Origin: Candidatus Avimonas caecicola
Lineage (GTDB): Bacteria > Bacillota > Clostridia > Oscillospirales > Acutalibacteraceae
DNA: 64,000 bases
Direction of reading: 5' to 3'
Assembly (NCBI GenBank): GCA_904419875.1
Contig: CAJFTG010000008.1
Coordinates: forward strand, 1 to 64,000
Shown here one piece after another: positions 1 through 8,640 of this stretch (the stretch's first letter is position 1; each line of letters opens with the position of its first letter). The notes below the pieces were generated by a model. It was not told where the DNA came from. It saw nothing but the letters and a program-made list of their open reading frames with translations, and ran no database searches. The translations under genes were made by a program, and so were the position numbers.

Positions 1-188
1 ATAAACGCCAGGCCTCGCAAAGTTTTGAACTTCCATTCTGCTCAGGTATTATGGCACTTCGAACTCAATTCCTGTTGCACTTAGTTTGACAATTCACTGG
101 GTTACGGCATCGGAATCCGGCGCCTGCCGCCGCGATGGACGGCAATGCTCTGACCGACGGCGCGGGCCGCCTCCCTGCCCGGCCCCGA
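1..188. other. left edge, no gene recognised
   Basis: I see no convincing gene between the window edge and the degV-family stop codon. Short open frames here lack a ribosome binding site and recognisable protein sequence. A TTGACA-like hexamer occurs at 86-91 but has no good -10 partner at the right distance. Confidence 0.5.
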
Positions 189-1058
189 TTACAGATACCG
201 GTCAATCTTTTTCGAGCAGGCAATGGCCAAAGCGCCCGGCCCGATATGGCAGGACACGCTGAGGGAGAGCGGGTCGCAGTATGTAACCTCAAGCCCCAGT
301 TCCTCGGCGGCCGTTTTGGCAAAATCGCGGGCCGCCTCCTCCCGGTTTGTGTGCGCCACATAAATCCGGATCTGTTCCGCGCCGCCGAAACGGGTTTCCA
401 TATCCCGCCGCATGGCGTCGAGCATGATGGCCCTGGCCTGCTTTTCGCTCCGGGCTTTGGCGAAAGCGTCCAGCTTGTCCCCCTGGATCTGCAGCACCGG
501 CCGGATTTGCAGCACGGTGGCGACAGCCGCCGCAGCCGGCGTGACCCGCCCGCCCCTTTTCAGATATTTGAGCGTATCCACCATGATATAGATGCTGGAT
601 TCCTTCTTTTCTTTTTCCAGAATGTCTTTGACCTCGGCGGCGGATTTTCCCGCCTCCGCCAGCGCCAGAGCGTCCGCAACCGATTGCCGCAGGGTGACGG
701 ATATCCGCTGGTTGTTAACCACGGCAACCCGGCCGCCGTATTCCTCCGCCAGCATGGCGGCCGTTGCGCACGACCCGGACAGGCCGCTTGACATCGGGAT
801 GTGCACCGCTTCATCGTAATCGCCGAGGGCTTTATCCCACACGGCGAGGACGTCGCCCGCCGCCGGTTGGGAGGTGGAAATGTCGTCGTTGTTTTTCAGC
901 TTTTCGTAAAAAGCGTCCTGGGTAAGGCTGATGTCCTCGTAATACGTTTTACCGCCAATGACAAACGGCATGGGGATGACAAAAATACCCATCTCCTTTG
1001 CCATCTCCTGCGTGATGCCGCTGTTGCTGTCGGTTATGACCGCTATCCGTTTCGCCAT
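189..1058 (-). CDS. DegV family fatty-acid-binding protein
   Basis: 289 residues, the usual length for DegV/FakB proteins, which bind a fatty acid and in several Firmicutes present it to the kinase FakA. The N-terminus reads MAKRIAVITDSNSGIT, where DSNSG corresponds to the conserved DS(T/A)x(D/G) region. The middle has the SSGLSGSC signature near residue 92, and the C-terminus has the CHIGPGALAIA motif typical of the family. An in-frame extension to 1145 exists, but ATG 1058 is preceded on its strand by AGGAAGGA at good spacing and begins the conserved domain. No fakA-like gene is nearby, so the partner is unknown. The family call is firm; the lipid-binding role is inferred from the family. 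Confidence 0.9.
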   Translation of the reverse strand: MAKRIAVITDSNSGITQEMAKEMGIFVIPMPFVIGGKTYYEDISLTQDAFYEKLKNNDDISTSQPAAGDVLAVWDKALGDYDEAVHIPMSSGLSGSCATAAMLAEEYGGRVAVVNNQRISVTLRQSVADALALAEAGKSAAEVKDILEKEKKESSIYIMVDTLKYLKRGGRVTPAAAAVATVLQIRPVLQIQGDKLDAFAKARSEKQARAIMLDAMRRDMETRFGGAEQIRIYVAHTNREEAARDFAKTAAEELGLEVTYCDPLSLSVSCHIGPGALAIACSKKIDRYL

Positions 1059-1422
1059 GACCTTGCTGTCCTTCCTCTTCTCTTTTTTTCCGCCGGCCGG
1101 CCCCTGCCGCGGCCGAAAGCCGCCGGGGAGGGAACCGGCCGGCACGGCTGTTTCAGGGAGCCGCCGGCGCGGGTTTCCGCCCCTTTCCCGCCTTCTTGTT
1201 TTTTATCCGCGGCGGCGCAGAAAACGGCCGGAACCCTCCGTTTTTTTCAATATACAATAATACCATAAAAGCGTGCTCAAATGCAACCAAACTGCCGTAT
1301 TTCCCGCGCCCGCCGTTGGGAAGGCGGGCGCGGGACTTCATGAAGCGGCCTGCAGTGCCCACAAGGCGTTTTTATGTGCCGCCGCCGGCAGCGGCCGCTT
1401 TTTGGGGGAATGGAAAGTACAC
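1059..1422. other. intergenic region between divergent genes
   Basis: This holds the 5' side of the leftward degV gene and the upstream side of the rightward HTH cassette. A weak leftward promoter candidate is TTGAGC (1275-1280) and TGTATA (1251-1256) with an 18-bp spacer. The segment at 1407-1417, GGAATGGAAAG, resembles a half-site of the inverted repeat at 1451-1478. No coding gene is supported. Confidence 0.4.
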
Positions 1423-1450
1423 TTGACATTTTGAGGGGATTCTGTATAAT
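1423..1450 (+). promoter_or_regulatory. sigma-A promoter of the HTH/ABC cassette
   Basis: A perfect TTGACA (1423-1428) is followed by 16 bp and a perfect TATAAT (1445-1450). It lies 45 bp upstream of the regulator start and directly abuts the inverted repeat at 1451-1478. Confidence 0.85.
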
Positions 1451-1478
1451 GGAAATGGAAAGCAAACTTTCCATTTCC
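1451..1478 (+). promoter_or_regulatory. 12-bp perfect inverted repeat, likely operator
   Basis: GGAAATGGAAAG (1451-1462) and its exact reverse complement CTTTCCATTTCC (1467-1478) flank a CAAA loop. The repeat begins one base after the -10 hexamer, where a bound repressor would block initiation. A related half-site, GGAATGGAAAG, lies upstream of the -35 at 1407-1417. The likely binder is the HTH protein encoded immediately downstream. It would also fold as an RNA hairpin at the 5' end of the message, just before the ribosome binding site. Confidence 0.7.
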
Positions 1479-1494
1479 GGAAGGGGGGAACCGG

Positions 1495-1698
1495 ATGAGG
1501 AATCGCCTGGAAGAAATCCGAAAGCTCCGGGGCATCAAGCAGGAGGAACTGGCAAGCGCGCTGGAAGTTTCCCGGCAGACCATCGGTTCCCTGGAAAACG
1601 GGCGGTATAACCCGTCGATCGTTCTGGCCTTTAAAATCGCCCGGTATTTCGACATGGCGATTGAGGACATCTTTATTTTCGAGGAGGATCCGCTGTGA
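1495..1698 (+). CDS. small Xre/YozG-type HTH transcriptional regulator
   Basis: 67 residues consisting almost entirely of a Cro/C1-type helix-turn-helix. The recognition region EVSRQTIGSLENGRYNP is characteristic of the short YozG-like regulators found before small membrane proteins and ABC exporters in Firmicutes. A strong GGAAGGGGGGA ribosome binding site precedes ATG 1495. It is the first gene of a four-gene unit (overlapping GTGA junction with the next gene) and probably represses its own promoter through the inverted repeat at 1451-1478. The signal it senses cannot be told from the sequence; there is no effector domain. Confidence 0.88.
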   Translation: MRNRLEEIRKLRGIKQEELASALEVSRQTIGSLENGRYNPSIVLAFKIARYFDMAIEDIFIFEEDPL

Positions 1699-2120
1699 AA
1701 CCGAGCGTCAAAGCGAACCTGTATCTGGCCTTGGGCATACTGGGCCTTGCCGCGGCAGTCGCTGCCAGAACGTTCCTGTCGGCCTTTTTCAACGACGCCC
1801 AAAGCGGCGCGGTGATCGGCGTAGGGGCGGGCTTGTTTGGATTTGGCCTGGCCAAATGGCTGGTGGGCCGCTGGGGAGAGAAAAATCCGGACCTCATGAA
1901 GCAAAACGAGATCGAGGTGAAGGATGAGCGCAACCAGCTGATCCGCAGCAAAGCGCAGGCGCTTTCCGGCGAGGTGCTTCACTGGCTGCTGATGGCCGGC
2001 GCCTGGACCGCTATCTTTTTCAATGCGCCGCTGTGGGTCACTCTCGCCTTTGTGGGCGTGTTTGTGCTCAAGACCATTCTGGATATCTTGCTGATGGCCT
2101 ATTACCAGAGAAAAATGTGA
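1695..2120 (+). CDS. small integral membrane protein, unknown function
   Basis: 141 residues starting at GTG 1695, which overlaps the regulator's TGA (GTGA junction), so the two are translationally coupled. Four hydrophobic segments are visible: about residues 8-27 and 37-55, then 92-107 and 111-133. A charged cytoplasmic-looking stretch (KNPDLMKQNEIEVKDERNQL) separates the two pairs. Proteins of this shape commonly follow YozG-like regulators in Firmicutes, but I know of no established biochemical role. It may modulate the ABC transporter encoded next. Confidence 0.75.
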   Translation: MKPSVKANLYLALGILGLAAAVAARTFLSAFFNDAQSGAVIGVGAGLFGFGLAKWLVGRWGEKNPDLMKQNEIEVKDERNQLIRSKAQALSGEVLHWLLMAGAWTAIFFNAPLWVTLAFVGVFVLKTILDILLMAYYQRKM

Positions 2121-2134
2121 CGGGAGAAAAGCAA

Positions 2135-2842
2135 ATGAATTTTGTTATTGAGCATTTATCCAAGCGTTTCGAGGACAAAGAGGTTCTGCGGGATATCGGC
2201 TTTACCTTTGAAAGCGGAAAGATTTATGGCCTTCTGGGGCGCAACGGCGCAGGAAAGACCACCCTGTTCAACTGCCTGAACCGGGACATCCGGGCGGACG
2301 GCGGCAGCTTCTGGCTGGAGGAAAACGGGAACCGCCGGGAGATTGCGGCCGACGATCTCGGCTATGTGCTGTCCACGCCAACCGTTCCGGAATTTCTGAC
2401 CGGCCGCGAGTTTCTGAAGTTTTTTCTGGAAATCAACGAGAAAAGCATCCGTGACCCGAAATCCATCGACGACTATTTCGACTATATGAGCATAGAGCCG
2501 GATGACCGGGACAAGCTGCTGAAGGACTATTCCCACGGGATGAAGAACAAAATGCAGATGCTTGTCAACATCATTGCGCAGCCGAATGTGCTGCTGCTTG
2601 ACGAGCCGCTGACCTCTCTGGACGTGGTGGTGGCCGAGGAAATGAAACAGCTTCTGCGTACTTTGAAGCAGGGACGGGTAACGATTTTCTCCACGCATAT
2701 CATGGATTTGGCGCTGGATTTGTGCGACGAAATTGTGCTGCTCAACCACGGAGAGCTGGAACGGGTGGAAAGGTCCAATCCGGACGGCCGTGAATTCAAG
2801 GAGAAAATACTGGCGGCGCTGCGGGAGGAAGGATATGAATAA
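2135..2842 (+). CDS. ABC transporter ATP-binding protein
   Basis: 235 residues from ATG 2135; the upstream in-frame extension covers the end of the previous gene and lacks an initiation signal. Walker A is GLLGRNGAGKTTLF near residue 31 and Walker B is NVLLLDEPLTSLD near residue 155. The signature position reads DYSHGMKNKMQ rather than LSGGQ, as in many BcrA/NatA-like exporters. The H-loop is FSTHIMD. Its stop overlaps the start of the permease. It should be the energising subunit of an exporter with the 523-residue permease; the substrate is unknown. Confidence 0.88.
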   Translation: MNFVIEHLSKRFEDKEVLRDIGFTFESGKIYGLLGRNGAGKTTLFNCLNRDIRADGGSFWLEENGNRREIAADDLGYVLSTPTVPEFLTGREFLKFFLEINEKSIRDPKSIDDYFDYMSIEPDDRDKLLKDYSHGMKNKMQMLVNIIAQPNVLLLDEPLTSLDVVVAEEMKQLLRTLKQGRVTIFSTHIMDLALDLCDEIVLLNHGELERVERSNPDGREFKEKILAALREEGYE

Positions 2843-4406
2843 AACGCTCCGTATTTCTTTTTCCTTAAGAAATACCTACCGTGTCAACGGCATCCTGTAT
2901 TCCCTCAAGCAGATCCCGCTGCTCAAAAGAATTCTTCCCCAAGCCCTGTACCGGGTGAGGGGCCTGAAGGTCTTCGCCAATGTCCTTTCGGCGCTGTGGG
3001 AAGCCGTTTCGGTTTTTCTGGGAAAATTTCTCTATTTCCTCACCATGGTGGCCGGAATCGGCGCGCTGTATAAAACGGCGCCGGCCGGCCGGGTGTATCT
3101 GCATATTCTGCTGTTTTTGACGCTGATCGGCGCGATCATGAACACCAGCCTCTTTAATCCCACGAGGGACAAATATTATGCGATGATCCTTATGCGGATG
3201 AACGCGCGGGAATACACGCTGGTGAATTATTTCTACGCCCTTCTGAAGGTGATCCTCGGCTTTCTTCCGTTTTCCGTCTGGTTCGGGCTGGAGAAGGGGC
3301 TGCCGCTCTGGCTCTGCCTGCTTGTCCCCTTTTCAGTGGCGGGCGTCAAAATGGCGGTGGCGGCTTTGTCCCTGTGGGACTACGAGAAGCACGGCATGGT
3401 CTATAACGAAAACAAGCTTCGCAAGCACCTGTGGGCAGTGGTAGGGCTGCTGCTTGCGGTCGCTTACGGCCTGCCTGCCGCCGGCATCGTCCTTCCGGGG
3501 GCGGCTGCAGCCGCGCTGCTGGCGGTTTTCATCCCGGCGGGAGCGGCAGGGCTTTGGAAGCTGCTGACCTTCCGGGGCTATCGCGAGATCAACCAGCAGC
3601 TCCTGGCTCAGTTGACAACCCAGATGGACACTACGGCGCAGGTCATACAAAAACGGAACCGGAAGGTCATCAGCGCGGATGCCGGCATCACCAGCAAACG
3701 AAGGGGATTTGAGTATCTCAACGAGCTGTTCGTCAAACGGCACCGGAAAATCCTCTGGAGCTCCGCCAAAAAGATCGCGGCCGTCTGCGGGTTTGTGCTG
3801 CTTGGCGTACTGCTGGCGTTTTATCTTGCGCCCGAAATCAAAGATGAGGCCAACGAGCTTTTGATGAGCTTCCTGCCTTACTTTGTGTTTATCATGTACG
3901 CCATCAACCGGGGAACCGGATTTACCCAGGCCCTGTTCATGAACTGCGACCGCAGCCTTTTGACCTATTCCTTTTACAAACGGCCGGATATGGTGCTCAG
4001 ATTGTTCCGGATCCGCCTGTGGGAAATCATGAAGATCAACCTGCTTCCCGCGCTGGTGATCGGCGCGGGCCTGGCGGCTCTGCTTTATGCGTCCGGCGGC
4101 ACGGACAATCCGCTGAATTATGGGGTGCTTTTTGTCTCCATCCTTTGCCTGAGCATGTTCTTTTCCATCCATTACCTGACCGTTTATTACCTGCTGCAGC
4201 CGTATAATGCGGGGACGGAAATAAAGAGCGGGACCTACCGGCTGGTGATGTCGGCCACGTATTTCGTCTGCTTTTTCCTGATGCAGCTTCGGATGCCCAC
4301 GCTGGTCTTCGGCCTCTTATGCATCGGCTTCTGCCTTGTTTATTCGGCGGCGGCGTGCGGACTGGTCTACCGGCTGGCGCCCCGCACCTTCCGGCTGCGG
4401 GCGTAA
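2835..4406 (+). CDS. ABC transporter permease, large multi-spanning membrane protein
   Basis: 523 residues from ATG 2835, overlapping the ATPase stop by eight bases. About ten hydrophobic segments are visible in two halves: residues roughly 45-230, then 320-520. A hydrophilic stretch (about 245-305) lies between them. There is no ATP-binding motif, so it is the membrane partner of the upstream ATPase. Its size is about twice that of a simple ABC-2 permease and suggests two fused membrane halves. It is the last gene of the regulator-led unit. The substrate cannot be inferred. Confidence 0.8.
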   Translation: MNKTLRISFSLRNTYRVNGILYSLKQIPLLKRILPQALYRVRGLKVFANVLSALWEAVSVFLGKFLYFLTMVAGIGALYKTAPAGRVYLHILLFLTLIGAIMNTSLFNPTRDKYYAMILMRMNAREYTLVNYFYALLKVILGFLPFSVWFGLEKGLPLWLCLLVPFSVAGVKMAVAALSLWDYEKHGMVYNENKLRKHLWAVVGLLLAVAYGLPAAGIVLPGAAAAALLAVFIPAGAAGLWKLLTFRGYREINQQLLAQLTTQMDTTAQVIQKRNRKVISADAGITSKRRGFEYLNELFVKRHRKILWSSAKKIAAVCGFVLLGVLLAFYLAPEIKDEANELLMSFLPYFVFIMYAINRGTGFTQALFMNCDRSLLTYSFYKRPDMVLRLFRIRLWEIMKINLLPALVIGAGLAALLYASGGTDNPLNYGVLFVSILCLSMFFSIHYLTVYYLLQPYNAGTEIKSGTYRLVMSATYFVCFFLMQLRMPTLVFGLLCIGFCLVYSAAACGLVYRLAPRTFRLRA

Positions 4407-4489
4407 AGGCCCTGCGGCAGGAAGGCGGCATGCGGCGGCAGAGGACGCCGCGGCTTGGGCGGGGAGGGCACGCCGGGCGGTCCTGTCCG

Positions 4490-4530
4490 CGGTACAGGAG
4501 CGGCACAGGAGCGGTACAGGATGGTACAGG
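4490..4530 (+). repeat. four tandem copies of a ~10-nt unit before dinB
   Basis: Near-identical units built on GGTACAGGA (one copy GGCACAGGA) occur four times in a row, ending next to the dinB ribosome binding site. The first copy also pairs with TCCTGT at 4481-4486 to make an imperfect palindrome. The function is unknown; it could affect translation start or be simple slippage. Confidence 0.7.
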
Positions 4531-4534
4531 GGGG

Positions 4535-5788
4535 ATGATGGTGGAAAGGCTCATTTTTCATGTGGATGTAAACAGCGCTTACCTTTCCTGGGAAGCGGCC
4601 CGGCGCGTGGCGGAGGGCGGGGAGGATCTCCGCCGGATCCCTGCCGCCATCAGCGGCGATCCGGAAAACCGAACCGGCGTGATCCTGGCCAAATCCATTC
4701 CCGCGAAAAAATACCACGTCCGCACCGGCGAGCCGGTGGCGGCGGCATTGCGGAAATGCCCGGACCTGGTGCTCGTCCGGCCGGATTTCCGTCTGTATGA
4801 GAAAAATTCCAGAGCGTTCATGGAGATCTGCCGGCGGTATGCGCCGGTTGTCGAAAAGTTCAGCATTGACGAGTGCTTCCTCGACATGTCCGGCACGGGC
4901 AGGCTGTACCCTGACCCCGTCGCCATTGCCCGCACGATTAAAGAGGAAATCCGCGGGGAGCTCGGCTTTACCGTCAACGTGGGGATCAGCCGGAATAAGC
5001 TGCTGGCAAAGATGGCCAGCGATTTTGAAAAGCCGGACAAGGTTCACACCCTGTTTCCGGAGGAAATCGCGGCCAAGCTGTGGCCTATGCCCGTACGGGC
5101 GTTGTTCTCGGTAGGACGTGCGACGGCGGACAAGCTGGAACGCTCCGGAATCCGCACCATCGGCGATCTGGCCGCCCTGGAGCTGCCCCGGCTGCAGGCC
5201 CTGCTGGGGAAAAAGCCGGGCCTGCAGCTTCACGAATACGCAAACGGCGTGGATTCATCGCCCGTCCTGGCGGAGCCGGAGGAGGTCAAGGGCTACAGCG
5301 TTTCCACAACGCTGGCGGAGGACGTGACGGGCGTCGAGCACGCCCAAACGATCCTGCTGGAGCTGGCGGACAGCGTAACGGCCCGGATGCGGGCGGATCA
5401 TGCGCGGGCCGGCTGCATTTCCGTTACGGTGCGGAGCCGGGATTTTAAAAACCGCTCCCATCAGCGCACGCTGGAGGAAGCGACGGATGTGACCAAAGAG
5501 GTTTACGAGGTTTCCAAAGCCCTGCTCGCCGAGCTGTGGAAGAGCCGGGTTCCCCTGCGCCTGATCGGCATTTCTCTGACGCAGATTGCCCGTGAGGAAG
5601 CCGTCCAGACCACCCTGTTTTTCGATGAGGGGAAGGAAAAGGCCCGCAAACTGGACGAGGCGCTGGACAGCATCCGGGGCCGTTTTGGGATGGATACGGT
5701 GAAAAGGGGCGCCGTCTTCCAGACTTCGCTGGGCGTTGGCAAGAAATACAGGGCGCAGATGGAAAACCGGAAGGAAGAGGGGAAATAG
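4535..5788 (+). CDS. dinB: DNA polymerase IV (Y-family translesion polymerase)
   Basis: 417 residues from ATG 4535. The start is ambiguous: ATG 4538 and GTG 4541 are also in frame, and the AGGGGGG at 4528-4534 is best spaced for GTG 4541. Catalytic motifs are HVDVNSAYLSWEAA at the N-terminus and KFSIDECFLDMSG near residue 105, supplying the metal-binding Asp and Asp-Glu. The helix-hairpin-helix thumb (ERSGIRTIGDLAAL) and a C-terminal little-finger domain follow, and the length is normal. It copies past damaged template bases at the expense of fidelity. It has no obvious operon partner. I see no recognisable Firmicute LexA box upstream. Confidence 0.92.
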   Translation: MMVERLIFHVDVNSAYLSWEAARRVAEGGEDLRRIPAAISGDPENRTGVILAKSIPAKKYHVRTGEPVAAALRKCPDLVLVRPDFRLYEKNSRAFMEICRRYAPVVEKFSIDECFLDMSGTGRLYPDPVAIARTIKEEIRGELGFTVNVGISRNKLLAKMASDFEKPDKVHTLFPEEIAAKLWPMPVRALFSVGRATADKLERSGIRTIGDLAALELPRLQALLGKKPGLQLHEYANGVDSSPVLAEPEEVKGYSVSTTLAEDVTGVEHAQTILLELADSVTARMRADHARAGCISVTVRSRDFKNRSHQRTLEEATDVTKEVYEVSKALLAELWKSRVPLRLIGISLTQIAREEAVQTTLFFDEGKEKARKLDEALDSIRGRFGMDTVKRGAVFQTSLGVGKKYRAQMENRKEEGK

Positions 5789-5974
5789 CCTCCGGCTGAT
5801 GACGGTTTCAACGCGGCCCGATCGGCGGATACGGTGGGGGCCGCCGGGCTTCAGGAAGCCAGCAAATCCACATCCCCGTATGTCTGCATCCCCGCATATC
5901 ATCCGGGGCCCCGGGCTCCGGAAAAAGCGCGGCGCCGGACCCGGTCCGGCCGATCGAAGGCGGGGCAGCGACGG

Positions 5975-6020
5975 AAAAAACGCCGGATACCACGGTCAAA
6001 CCGCGGCATCCGGCGTTTTT
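5975..6020 (-). terminator. intrinsic terminator after the malic enzyme gene
   Basis: CGCCGGAT and its complement ATCCGGCG form the base of a hairpin with an inner CACGG/CCGCGG region. It is flanked by six A on the left and five T on the right, so it can act in both directions. On the minus strand it lies 36 bp past the malic enzyme stop; on the plus strand it follows dinB. Confidence 0.8.
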
Positions 6021-6055
6021 GGCATGGTGGTTTTCTTCCCGAACGACGGCTCTGC

Positions 6056-7228
6056 TCAAATGCGGGCGACGCCGGTTTTCCGCGCCGCCTCGGCCACGGC
6101 TTCGGCCACGGCCTTGGACACGTTCCGGTCCAGGGCGCTAGGGATGATGTATTCCGCAGACAGCTTGTCGTCGGTGACAAAAGCGGCGATCGCCCGGGCG
6201 GCGGCAATCTTCATTTCGTCGTTGATGTCGCGGGCGCGCACATCCAGAGCGCCGCGGAAAATGCCCGGGAAAGCCAGCACGTTGTTGATCTGGTTCGGGA
6301 AATCGCTGCGGCCGGTGCCGACCACCGCCGCCCCCGCCCCTTTGGCAAGGTCCGGCATGATCTCCGGCACCGGGTTGGCCATGGGGAAGAGGATGGGATC
6401 GGGAGCCATGGATTTGACCATTTCGGGGGTCACACAGCCGGGTGCGGACACGCCGATAAATACGTCCGCCCCCCGAAGCACGTCCGCCAGGGAACCCCTG
6501 CGGCATTCCCTGTTGGTGATGGCGGCCATTTCCGCCTTCTCGGCGTTGAGGTTTTCGCGGCCCTGATAAATGGCGCCCTGCCGGTCGCACAGCACCACGT
6601 CTTTAAGCCCCATGGCGATGAGCAGCCGGATAATGGCGATGCCGGCGGCGCCGGCGCCGCTGGTGACCACCCGGATTTCCTCCAGCTTTTTGCCGGTCAG
6701 CTTCAGGGCGTTGAGCATGGCGGCCAGCGTGACAACCGCCGTGCCGTGCTGATCGTCGTGGAAAATCGGGATATCGCAGCATTCCTTCAGCCGCCGTTCG
6801 ATTTCAAAGCAGCGGGGGGCGGAGATATCCTCCAGATTGATGCCGCCGAAGCTGCCTGCCAGCAGGCGGACGGTGTTCACGATCTCGTCCACCTCTTTGG
6901 AGCGGATGCACAGCGGGATTGCGTCCACATCGCCGAACGCTTTGAACAGGGCGCATTTTCCCTCCATGACCGGCATGCCAGCTTCGGGGCCGATGTCGCC
7001 CAGGCCGAGCACAGCCGTCCCGTCGGTCACCACCGCCACCAGATTGGAACGGCGGGTGAGGTCATAGCTGAGGTCGACGTTTTTCTGGATTTCCAGGCAG
7101 GGCTGCGCTACGCCCGGGGTATAGGCCAGCGACAGGTCGTCCCGCGTTTCCAGCGGCGCGCGGCAGATCACTTCGATCTTGCCTTTCCATTCCAGGTGCT
7201 TTTTGAGAGATTCAGCAGCGTAATCCAT
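6056..7228 (-). CDS. NAD(P)-dependent malic enzyme
   Basis: 390 residues, typical of the short bacterial malic enzymes that decarboxylate malate to pyruvate and CO2 with reduction of NAD(P). YTPGVAQPC near residue 37 carries the conserved catalytic Tyr. CDIPIFHDDQHGTAVV near residue 150 includes the metal-binding Asp residues. The Rossmann motif is GAGAAGIA near residue 193, and SDFPNQINNVLAFPG occurs near residue 285. The gene lies 33 bp downstream of ldh on the same strand, so the two probably share the promoter at 8397-8425. Together they link malate, pyruvate and lactate and adjust the redox balance during fermentation. NAD versus NADP preference cannot be read with confidence. Confidence 0.93.
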   Translation of the reverse strand: MDYAAESLKKHLEWKGKIEVICRAPLETRDDLSLAYTPGVAQPCLEIQKNVDLSYDLTRRSNLVAVVTDGTAVLGLGDIGPEAGMPVMEGKCALFKAFGDVDAIPLCIRSKEVDEIVNTVRLLAGSFGGINLEDISAPRCFEIERRLKECCDIPIFHDDQHGTAVVTLAAMLNALKLTGKKLEEIRVVTSGAGAAGIAIIRLLIAMGLKDVVLCDRQGAIYQGRENLNAEKAEMAAITNRECRRGSLADVLRGADVFIGVSAPGCVTPEMVKSMAPDPILFPMANPVPEIMPDLAKGAGAAVVGTGRSDFPNQINNVLAFPGIFRGALDVRARDINDEMKIAAARAIAAFVTDDKLSAEYIIPSALDRNVSKAVAEAVAEAARKTGVARI

Positions 7229-7261
7229 TGTATTGCAGTCCTTTCGGTTAATTTTGGCAAA

Positions 7262-8215
7262 TTAAATGTTCAGCTGGGAAATAACGTCCTTCAGCGCGTC
7301 GGCGCTTTTGTGGAGAAGCGCTTCCTCGCCTTCGGTCAGCGGGGGGACGATGGCACGCCGGATTCCCTGCGCGCCGACCACGAACGGAAGGCTCAGACAT
7401 ACGTCGTTGATGCCGTACTGATTGTGAATCATCGCGGAGACGGTCATCACCGAATCGGTGTCCCGCAGGATGCATTCGCAGATCCGGCGCACCGAAAGGG
7501 CGATCGCATAAAAGGTGGCGCCCTTCTGGGCGATGACCTTGGCCCCCGCAGTACGCACATCCTCCTCGATGTCCTTCAGCTCTTCCTTGCCGCAGTGGTT
7601 GTGCCGGTCACATACATAGGTGCAGTACGTATCCATTTCCATACCGGCGATGGTGGTCAGGGACCAGGGGATCAGGGAGGTGTCGCCGTGCTCACCGAAC
7701 ACATAGGCGTGGACGTTTTTGGAATTGAGCCCCACATGCTCGGCCAGGCGGGAGCGCAGCCGGGCGGAATCCAGCATGGTGCCGGAGCCGAATACCTGCC
7801 GGTCCGACAAGCGGGTGGTTTTCAGAATGGCATAGGTGATGATATCCACCGGATTGCTCACAACCACATATACGGCGTCCGGGGCGACCTGGGTGATCTG
7901 CGGCATCACGGACTTGATAATATCCACATTCGCCTGCGCCAGATCGATGCGGGTCTGGCCGGGCTTCCGCGCCAGACCGACGGTGACGATGACCACGTCG
8001 GAATGAAGCGCGTCGGGATATCCGCCGGCGTGAATGTTTACCGGCGCGCAGAAGGGCGTCCCCTGGAATATGTCCATGGCTTCCCCGTTGGCCTTTTTCT
8101 CGTTGATATCGATTAACAGAATTTCGGAGGCCATTCCGTCCATCGCCAAAGTATAGGCGATGGTGGCCCCCACGTTGCCGGCTCCCAGTATGGTGATTTT
8201 CTTGCCTTTTTTCAT
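7262..8215 (-). CDS. ldh: L-lactate dehydrogenase
   Basis: 317 residues, the normal length. The glycine-rich NAD site GAGNVGATIAY begins at residue 11. The region around LARKPGQTRIDL supplies the mobile-loop and substrate Arg residues, NPVDIIT is the conserved Asn/Asp region, and GEHGDTSLIPWS carries the catalytic His. The glutamine in KPGQTR favours lactate over malate dehydrogenase. It converts pyruvate to L-lactate and regenerates NAD. It is the first gene of a probable ldh-malic enzyme operon. Confidence 0.94.
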   Translation of the reverse strand: MKKGKKITILGAGNVGATIAYTLAMDGMASEILLIDINEKKANGEAMDIFQGTPFCAPVNIHAGGYPDALHSDVVIVTVGLARKPGQTRIDLAQANVDIIKSVMPQITQVAPDAVYVVVSNPVDIITYAILKTTRLSDRQVFGSGTMLDSARLRSRLAEHVGLNSKNVHAYVFGEHGDTSLIPWSLTTIAGMEMDTYCTYVCDRHNHCGKEELKDIEEDVRTAGAKVIAQKGATFYAIALSVRRICECILRDTDSVMTVSAMIHNQYGINDVCLSLPFVVGAQGIRRAIVPPLTEGEEALLHKSADALKDVISQLNI

Positions 8216-8396
8216 ACGACCTTGTCTCCCTTAGTTGATGACCATGGAAAAGCCGCGATCAGCCATTTGTAAAATCGGCCGCGTCGCCCGGAGCGGGCTG
8301 CCGTAGGAAACCGGAGGAAGCCGGAAGGGCGGCGGGCCGGAATTACAAAAACCGATGCGAAAAATCGCCTTCTCCCCCATGATAAGATTATGGTTT

Positions 8397-8425
8397 ACTA
8401 TACCACGGGGCATGGGCGCTGTAAA
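8397..8425 (-). promoter_or_regulatory. promoter of ldh-malic enzyme operon
   Basis: Reading leftward, TTTACA (8425-8420), a 17-bp spacer and TATAGT (8402-8397), with TGG just before the -10. It would give an untranslated leader of about 175 nt before ldh. I found no strong Rex-type operator beside it. Confidence 0.65.
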
Positions 8426-8640
8426 GGTCTTTTGCCAAAATAATTTGACGAATTTGAGCAATTCCCGGCATGCCCTGCCTGTCCTCAGCCCTTTTCCGGC
8501 CTGCGAGGGCGCGGGAGCCGTCCGCTTTCTGTCCAGACCTCTAGATCAAACTAGATCAAAGGCAGGCTCTGATTCCGCAGAAAGGTTTATTCAACGAGGC
8601 ACGATGAACAGGCCGTTGCCTATCTATTATGGCATTCGGA

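Noticed and set aside
5834-8116. 760-codon plus-strand open frame
   Set aside because: It is antisense to ldh and the malic enzyme, both full-length with intact motifs. Long antisense frames arise from high GC and strong codon bias; the translation has no recognisable domain.
8541-8560. Exact tandem duplication of CTAGATCAAA as a possible attachment site
   Set aside because: No integrase, tRNA end or mobile gene nearby; too short to claim more than slippage.
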